NCBI RefSeq assembly: GCF_002237655.1
Contig: NZ_NOKT01000001.1
Coordinates: forward strand, 434,001-498,000
Direction: 5' to 3'
Length of the DNA: 64,000 bases
Source: Streptomyces sp. XY006
GTDB lineage: Bacteria > Actinomycetota > Actinomycetes > Streptomycetales > Streptomycetaceae
Part shown: positions 59,461-64,000 of the stretch, piece after piece
How positions within the stretch are numbered: the first letter of the stretch is position 1
How the letters are laid out: the number at the start of each line of letters is the position of its first letter
Notes under the pieces: generated by a model
Told to the model about the DNA's origin: nothing
Seen by the model: only the letters and a program-made list of their open reading frames with translations
Databases searched by the model: none
Translations under genes and position numbers: made by a program

Positions 59461-60288
59461 ATGTCTTCCACCTGGCTCGTCACCGGCGCCACCTCCGGCT
59501 TCGGCCGCCTCGTCACCGAACGCGCCCTCGCCGCGGGCGCCCACGTGATCGCGGTGGGCCGACGCCGCGACCGCCTTCAGGACCTCATCCGGCGCGCCCC
59601 GCAGGGAGCGCTGACCGCCGTCGAACTGGACCTCACCGACGCGGACGCCGAAACCGTCCTCGCCGACACCGTCCGTGCCGCCGGCCGCCTGGACGTCCTC
59701 ATCAACAACGCCGGGTACGGCCTGTTCGGCGCCATCGAGGACATCGGCGCCGACGAGGCCCGCGCCGTCCTCGACACCAACGTCCTGGCCAACCTCGCCG
59801 TCCTGCGCGCCACCCTCCCCGCCCTGCGCGCCGCACGAGGGCGCGTCGTGCAGACCTCTTCCCTCATCGGCCAGTTCGCCTGGCCCTCCTCCGGCCTGTA
59901 CGCGGCGTCCAAGGGGGCCGTCGAGCTGATCAGCGAAGCCCTCACCCACGAACTGGCCCCCACCGGCGTCAAGGTCACGATCATCGAACCCGGCACGTTC
60001 GGAACCGAGTTCGGCGCCAACCTGCGCGTCGTCCCGCCCACCGATGCCTACGCACCCACCGTCGGCAAGTTCCTCGCCGACTTCTCCGCCCTGCCTCCGG
60101 AGGCCTTCGGTGACCCGAACGCCGTCGCCGACGCTGTCATGACCGTCGCCGCCCTCGACGAGCCGCCCCTGCGCCTGGCCGTCGGTGCCGACGCCGTCGA
60201 GCACATCCGCGCCTCCCTCCGCTCCCGCCTGGAGGAACTGGAGCGCTGGGAGTCGCTGTCCCTCAAGGGCGAGGTGCGGGCGGCCTGA
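59461..60288 (+). CDS. Short-chain dehydrogenase/reductase
   Basis: A 275-residue classical SDR. Motifs are TGATSGFG (residues 8-15), NNAGYG near 82, the catalytic Ser in VQTSSLIG and Y-x3-K in LYAASKGA (about 152-156). It is NAD(P)-dependent with an unknown carbonyl substrate. ATG 59461 starts the Rossmann fold; an upstream extension has no homology. It is divergent from, and probably regulated by, the MmyB-like gene. A hairpin follows its stop. Confidence 0.92.
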   Translation: MSSTWLVTGATSGFGRLVTERALAAGAHVIAVGRRRDRLQDLIRRAPQGALTAVELDLTDADAETVLADTVRAAGRLDVLINNAGYGLFGAIEDIGADEARAVLDTNVLANLAVLRATLPALRAARGRVVQTSSLIGQFAWPSSGLYAASKGAVELISEALTHELAPTGVKVTIIEPGTFGTEFGANLRVVPPTDAYAPTVGKFLADFSALPPEAFGDPNAVADAVMTVAALDEPPLRLAVGADAVEHIRASLRSRLEELERWESLSLKGEVRAA

Positions 60289-60307
60289 CGCGGAGCGGAC
60301 TCGTGGA

Positions 60308-60350
60308 GATCGGACTGCGGCTGCCCACAGGGTGCCGCAGCCCGATCTTT
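60308..60350. terminator. Bidirectional terminator between SDR and DHA2 efflux gene
   Basis: Arms GATCGGACTGCGGC and GCCGCAGCCCGATC (13 of 14 pairs) with a 12-bp loop, followed by TTT. It lies between convergent genes ending at 60288 (plus) and 60404 (minus). Confidence 0.8.
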
Positions 60351-60403
60351 CTACGCCGCTCGCACGGGAGAAAGCAGTCCCTTCGCGCCGCAGCACTGCC
60401 TTC

Positions 60404-62014
60404 TCACCCCATGCGCTGGTCGGAGGGGGAGCCGGCGAGTCCCGCTGTCGGCCGGTGTCGGACGAAGAGGGCGCACGGGACGGCCGCGATGAGCAGGACG
60501 ACGCCGCCCACGAGGAGTCCCCGGTGCACCGCGTCGGTGAACGCCTGGGGCACCGCGTGCGCGACGGTCCGGGCAAGGGAGTCGGGAAGATGGGCCGCCG
60601 AGCCGCCGCCCTGGGAGGCACCCGCGACGATGCCGTCGGCGCCGGACGCGGGGACGCCCGAGGCGACGAGCCGGTCGTGCAGCTCACCCGGGAAGCGCGT
60701 GGTGACGATGGTGCCGAGGACGCTGGGACCGAGGACGTTGCCGAGCTGACGGGCCATGTTGATGGCCGAGGCGGCCATGCCTGCCTGCAGTGCGGGGACG
60801 CTGCTGACGGCGGCTGCGGACGACGGGGCGATCAGCAAGCCGCCACCGGCGCCGGCGACGAGCAGTCCGGGCCACATCGCCCCGTAGCCGTCGAAGGGAC
60901 CGGCCGCGAGGAGGGCGAGGGCCCCGGCGCCCAGGGCGAGAAGGCCGGCGGTGAGGACCACCGTGAACCCGAGTCGGCGTACCAGGCGCGGCGCGACGGC
61001 GCTGACGGCGATGAAGGTGACGAACAGGACGAGCAGCCGGACGCCGACCTCCAAGGTGCTGTCCTGGCGGACGCGCTGCATGTACAGCACGCTCAGCAGG
61101 GCCACCCCCACGAAGCCGAACATGGCCGCGGCGGCGACACCCATGACCGCGCTGAACGACGCGCTGCGGAAGAGGCGCAGATCGAGCATGGGGTCGTCGT
61201 GGCGCAGCTCCACCCGCACGAAGAGGCCGGCGGACAGGACGAACACCACGTAGGCGGCGACGATCGGCGCTTCGCCGTAGCCGCTCGCGCCGCCCTGGAT
61301 GATCGCGTAGGTGGCGGAGGCCAGGGCCAGGGTGCCCAGGAGCACGCCCGCCGGGTCCAGCCGCGGCGAAGGATGCCGGCTCTCGTGGACGAGGACGGGC
61401 GCCAGGGAGGCGGCCAGCGCCCCGACGAGGAGGTTGGGCAGGTAGACGGAGTGCCAGGAGAAGTGTTCGAGCAGGACGCCGGCGATCAGCGGGCCGACGG
61501 CCAGGCCGAGGCCGGAGCAGGCCGCCCAGGCGCTGATCGCGGTCGTGCGCTCGTGCGGGTCGGTGAACGTCGTGCTGACGATGGTGAGGCTCGACGGCAG
61601 GACGGCCGCGCCGCCGACACCCATGACCGCCTGCGCGGCGATCAGGGCGGTGGAGGTGTCCGAGACGAAGGCGAGCAGGCTGCCGACGGTGAAGACGGCC
61701 GCTCCCGCGATGAAGGTCCGCCGGCGTCCGATCAGGTCGCCGAGGGTGCCGGCCGACATCACCAGGCTGACGACGGCGAGGCTGTAGGCGCTGGTCAGCC
61801 AGACGAAGGTGGCGGGGGAGAGGTGCAGGTCGCCCTGGATGCGGCCGAGCGCCGAGATGGTGCCGGTGACGTTGAAGAACGCCATCATCACGCCGAGGCA
61901 CACGACCATCAGGCCCAGCCATCGGCGGGGCACTCTGCCCCCATCGGGGGTGGGGGCGGGGGCGGTCGGTCTGACGGTGGGCGAGGCGGCTGACGGCTGA
62001 CTTTGCTGTGTCAT
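60404..62014 (-). CDS. MFS multidrug efflux protein, DHA2 (14-TMS) family
   Basis: A 536-residue transporter with about 14 membrane helices. Motif A GDLIGRRRTFIAGAAVFTVGS and motif C-like WAACSGLGLAVGPLIAGVLLEHFSWHSVYLPNL are typical of EmrB/QacA-type drug:proton antiporters. ATG 62014 begins MTQQSQP and is within a palindrome that also occurs upstream of the divergent HxlR gene, so HxlR probably represses it. The likely role is drug or metabolite export. Confidence 0.9.
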   Translation of the reverse strand: MTQQSQPSAASPTVRPTAPAPTPDGGRVPRRWLGLMVVCLGVMMAFFNVTGTISALGRIQGDLHLSPATFVWLTSAYSLAVVSLVMSAGTLGDLIGRRRTFIAGAAVFTVGSLLAFVSDTSTALIAAQAVMGVGGAAVLPSSLTIVSTTFTDPHERTTAISAWAACSGLGLAVGPLIAGVLLEHFSWHSVYLPNLLVGALAASLAPVLVHESRHPSPRLDPAGVLLGTLALASATYAIIQGGASGYGEAPIVAAYVVFVLSAGLFVRVELRHDDPMLDLRLFRSASFSAVMGVAAAAMFGFVGVALLSVLYMQRVRQDSTLEVGVRLLVLFVTFIAVSAVAPRLVRRLGFTVVLTAGLLALGAGALALLAAGPFDGYGAMWPGLLVAGAGGGLLIAPSSAAAVSSVPALQAGMAASAINMARQLGNVLGPSVLGTIVTTRFPGELHDRLVASGVPASGADGIVAGASQGGGSAAHLPDSLARTVAHAVPQAFTDAVHRGLLVGGVVLLIAAVPCALFVRHRPTAGLAGSPSDQRMG

Positions 62015-62041
62015 AGCCAGGGCCGTAGCAACCTGGCTATG
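62012..62041. promoter_or_regulatory. HxlR operator at efflux gene start
   Basis: Perfect inverted repeat CATAGCCAGG (62012-62021), 10-bp spacer, CCTGGCTATG (62032-62041). The left arm contains the reverse complement of the efflux gene's ATG, so binding would block transcription or its start. Confidence 0.75.
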
Positions 62042-62184
62042 GGGAATCCAAGTCAGGTGGTGAGTCGGTTTCTGCGGCGCTCGACTTCGAGGTGGCTGAG
62101 AGCGCGATGGTCGGGGCGGTGAGTGACGGGCACAGGGTGGGGGCGCCGACGAGCAGGGCGATGCCGCCCGTGGCTTTGGTCGGC

Positions 62185-62200
62185 CATAGCCAGGGACGTA
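62185..62200. promoter_or_regulatory. Second HxlR site near hxlR-type gene start
   Basis: CATAGCCAGGGACGTA matches the first site's CATAGCCAGGGCCGTA at 15 of 16 bases. It lies 10 bp before the HxlR ATG, suggesting autoregulation. Confidence 0.65.
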
Positions 62201-62210
62201 CGCTTGCCGC

Positions 62211-62705
62211 ATGGAGGACCAGTCCAAGCACCGAGACCCAGAGGCCATGGCTCACTGCCCCGTGGCGCTTTCACTCGACGTCGTGGGTACGCGGTCGACG
62301 CTGATCATCGTCCGGGAGGCGTTCTTCGGGACGCGCCGGTTCGGGGACTTCGCCGAGCGCGTGGGCATCGGCGAGGCCGCCACCGCGGCCCGTCTGAAGG
62401 ACCTGGTCGCCTCCGGTCTGATGGAGAAGGTGCCGTACCAGGAGCCGGGCCAGCGCAAGCGCTACGAGTACCAGCTCACCGACAAGGGTCTGGGCCTCTT
62501 TCACGCGATCATGTCGCTGCGTGACTGGGGCGAGACATGGCTGTCCGGGAGCCGGGTCACGCCGTGGCGCTTCGCCCACCGGGACTGCGGGGCGGAAGTC
62601 CACACGGTGGCCCGCTGCACCGCCGGCCACGATGTGCACCTCGACGAGTTCACCGCCGTGCGGCAAACGGAGCGGCCGACGGCAGCGCCGGACACGCACA
62701 ACTGA
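62211..62705 (+). CDS. HxlR family transcriptional regulator
   Basis: A 164-residue HxlR protein. The conserved N-terminus is HCPVALSLDVVGTRSTLIIVREAFFGTRRFGDFAERVGIGEAATAARLKDLVASGLMEKVPYQEPGQRKRYEYQLTDKG (residues 15-92) with the redox-active-type Cys16. The C-terminus has extra Cys residues. It is divergent from the DHA2 efflux gene; the two matching CATAGCCAGG sites in the gap point to direct control of both. Confidence 0.92.
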   Translation: MEDQSKHRDPEAMAHCPVALSLDVVGTRSTLIIVREAFFGTRRFGDFAERVGIGEAATAARLKDLVASGLMEKVPYQEPGQRKRYEYQLTDKGLGLFHAIMSLRDWGETWLSGSRVTPWRFAHRDCGAEVHTVARCTAGHDVHLDEFTAVRQTERPTAAPDTHN

Positions 62706-62823
62706 AGGACGCACGCCGGCGCCCAGCACCGCCCCTTGCACCATCGGAGTGCCTGGCACCACTCCAGGCAGCCCTCACCAGCTCGTCGCGCCCGAGCTAC
62801 TCCTCGCGCCATAAACTCTGTGC

Positions 62824-63741
62824 ATGTCGGAGCTCAATCTGCGGCGTCTGCGCTACTTCCTGGCCGTCGCCGACACGCTCAGCTTCAGCCGGGCGGCGCA
62901 GGAGCTGCACATTGCCCAGCCCGTACTCAGCCGGCAGATCGCGCTGCTGGAACGCGAACTCGGTGTGGTGCTGTTCGAGCGCTCGACGCGAGGCACCGAC
63001 TTGACCCACGCGGGCCGGGCCATCGCGGAGGACGGACGCCAACTGCTGCGGTCGGCCAGTGCACTGGAACGGCGTGCCCGTCAGGCCGCCCAGGGGATCG
63101 AGCGGCTGGCCATCGGCTTCATGCCGGGCCTGCTGGTCACGCCGATCGTGCAGGGCCTGCGAGAGTGGCGCGCCGACATCCGTATCGACCTCGTCCGCAC
63201 GGGCTGGGACGACCAGGTGGAGACGATCCTCGACGGCCGCGTCGACCTCGGTCTGGTGCGTCTTCCCGTCCCGCAGCGGGGTCTTCAGGTCGAGCCCTTG
63301 TTCCGGGAGGCGCGGGTCGCCGTCCTGTCGGCCTCCCATCCCCTCGCCGTCGCCGGGGATCCGAGCCTGTTCGACCTTGCCGGGTACGACCTCCTCCAGT
63401 CCCCGGACGCGGCTCCCGAGTGGCGTGACGCCCGGCTCGCGCGTGGTCTGCCCGTGCCGGCAGGGGGCGACTATCCGCACGAGGTGGAGATCAAGCTGGA
63501 ACGGGTGGCCGCCTCGACCGGGGTGGCCTTCCTCCCCGTCTCCACGGCCCGGTTCTACACCCGCACCGACATCGCCGTACGCCCGGTGGCCGGGCTGGCG
63601 CCGAGCGCGGTCGGCGTCGCCTGGGCCGCCGGGCGCGACTCGGCTGCGCTGAACCGCGCGATCACGCTCGCTCATACCCTGCGGGCATCACTGACGACGG
63701 AAAGGGTCTTGGACGCGGCAGCCGTCCCGGACGGACCCTGA
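62824..63741 (+). CDS. LysR family transcriptional regulator
   Basis: A 305-residue LysR regulator. Its winged helix (RRLRYFLAVADTLSFSRAAQELHIAQPVLSRQIALLERELGVVLFERSTRG, residues 6-56) is followed by an effector domain (LAIGFMPGLLVTPIVQGL, about 96-113). It ends 4 bp before an SDR gene that runs off the window, so the two are probably co-transcribed. Its target is probably within that unit. Confidence 0.9.
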   Translation: MSELNLRRLRYFLAVADTLSFSRAAQELHIAQPVLSRQIALLERELGVVLFERSTRGTDLTHAGRAIAEDGRQLLRSASALERRARQAAQGIERLAIGFMPGLLVTPIVQGLREWRADIRIDLVRTGWDDQVETILDGRVDLGLVRLPVPQRGLQVEPLFREARVAVLSASHPLAVAGDPSLFDLAGYDLLQSPDAAPEWRDARLARGLPVPAGGDYPHEVEIKLERVAASTGVAFLPVSTARFYTRTDIAVRPVAGLAPSAVGVAWAAGRDSAALNRAITLAHTLRASLTTERVLDAAAVPDGP

Positions 63742-63745
63742 GTCC

Positions 63746-64000
63746 ATGACCATCACTTCCTCCTCCCGCATCGTCGTCCTCGGTGGAACCAGCGGCATCG
63801 GCCTCGCCGTCGCCCGCCGCGCCGCCGACACCGGGGCGACGGTGACCATCGCCTCGAGTCGGGCCGCATCGGTCGAGCGCGCTCTCGGGCAACTTCCGGC
63901 CGGGGTCGTGGGACGGGCCGTGGACGCGAGTTCCAGCGACGCGGTCGCGGCCCTCTTCGACGAGATCGGAACGTTCGACCACCTCGCCTACACCGCCGGC
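63746..64000 (+). CDS. Short-chain dehydrogenase/reductase, cut by the window end
   Basis: Only the first 85 codons are present. ATG 63746 begins MTITSSSRIVVLGG and the NAD(P) motif reads GGTSGIGLAVARRAADTGATVTIASS (residues 14-39), then DHLAYTAG at the window edge. An SDR is clear, but the active site is not seen. It follows the LysR gene by 4 bp. Confidence 0.8.
   Translation, partial: MTITSSSRIVVLGGTSGIGLAVARRAADTGATVTIASSRAASVERALGQLPAGVVGRAVDASSSDAVAALFDEIGTFDHLAYTAG

Noticed and set aside
60185..61993. 602-codon plus-strand frame opposite the DHA2 transporter
   Set aside because: It is a highly acidic/Gly-rich shadow of membrane-helix codons, not a real protein.

Overview
The window is high-GC actinobacterial chromosome, most likely Streptomyces. 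The evidence is strong GC bias at third codon positions, many GTG starts, ATGA/GTGA stop-start overlaps, and family content typical of Streptomyces: MmyB-like regulators, an ECF sigma with a CU044_5270-type partner, an EACC1/caspase pair, a DUF1326/DUF2182 pair, and an AA10 lytic monooxygenase under a CebR-type box. I saw no rRNA, tRNA, CRISPR array, insertion sequence or replication origin.

Layout. (1) 1-3.7 kb: three co-directional genes for aromatic ring hydroxylation and meta-cleavage (extradiol dioxygenase, fumarylacetoacetate-hydrolase-like enzyme, MhpA-like monooxygenase). (2) 4-25.9 kb: accessory core with stress and regulatory genes (STAS, PRC-barrel, MmyB-like, PaaX, MerR, TetR, ECF sigma), hydrolases, a DUF2182/DUF1326 pair, a membrane protein with a PemK-like tail, an EACC1-caspase conflict module, an ankyrin protein and several gene remnants. 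(3) 26-47.8 kb: a biosynthetic gene cluster made of two divergent, tightly coupled operons. (4) 47.8-51.4 kb: a LysR regulator divergent from a 2OG oxygenase / GNAT-like / glycosyltransferase operon, which may extend the cluster. (5) 51.5-64 kb: MarR, HxlR and LysR regulators next to oxidoreductases and efflux pumps, a CebR-box LPMO, small secreted proteins and more remnants.

The most interesting region is the cluster at about 27.3-47.8 kb. The left operon (minus strand) encodes a KamA-type radical SAM aminomutase, class I/II aminotransferase, carrier protein, acyl-CoA-dehydrogenase-like enzyme, stand-alone adenylation enzyme, class III aminotransferase, two paralogous ATP-grasp ligases and an MFS exporter. 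The right operon (plus strand) encodes a thioesterase-like hydrolase, a ProA-like acyl-phosphate reductase, two carrier proteins, a TrpB2-like PLP enzyme lacking the usual catalytic glutamate, two BtrH-like Cys-His-Asp acyltransferase candidates, a second dehydrogenase, an Sfp-type phosphopantetheinyl transferase, a flavin reductase and a second adenylation enzyme. A third ATP-grasp gene lies just outside. No condensation or ketosynthase domain is present. The simplest reading is that amino acids are activated by the free-standing adenylating enzymes, tethered to discrete carrier proteins, oxidised or rearranged there, released or transferred by the BtrH-like enzymes, and joined by ATP-grasp ligases into a small exported peptide-like product. 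I do not recognise this combination as a characterised pathway; that is a statement of recall, not a search result.

A second candidate of interest is the EACC1-caspase pair at 13.6-15.8 kb, which has the form of an effector module of predicted actinobacterial immunity or conflict systems.

Many regulators sit beside good palindromes (TetR, MarR, HxlR, LysR, CebR-type), so much of the window's regulation can be read from the DNA.
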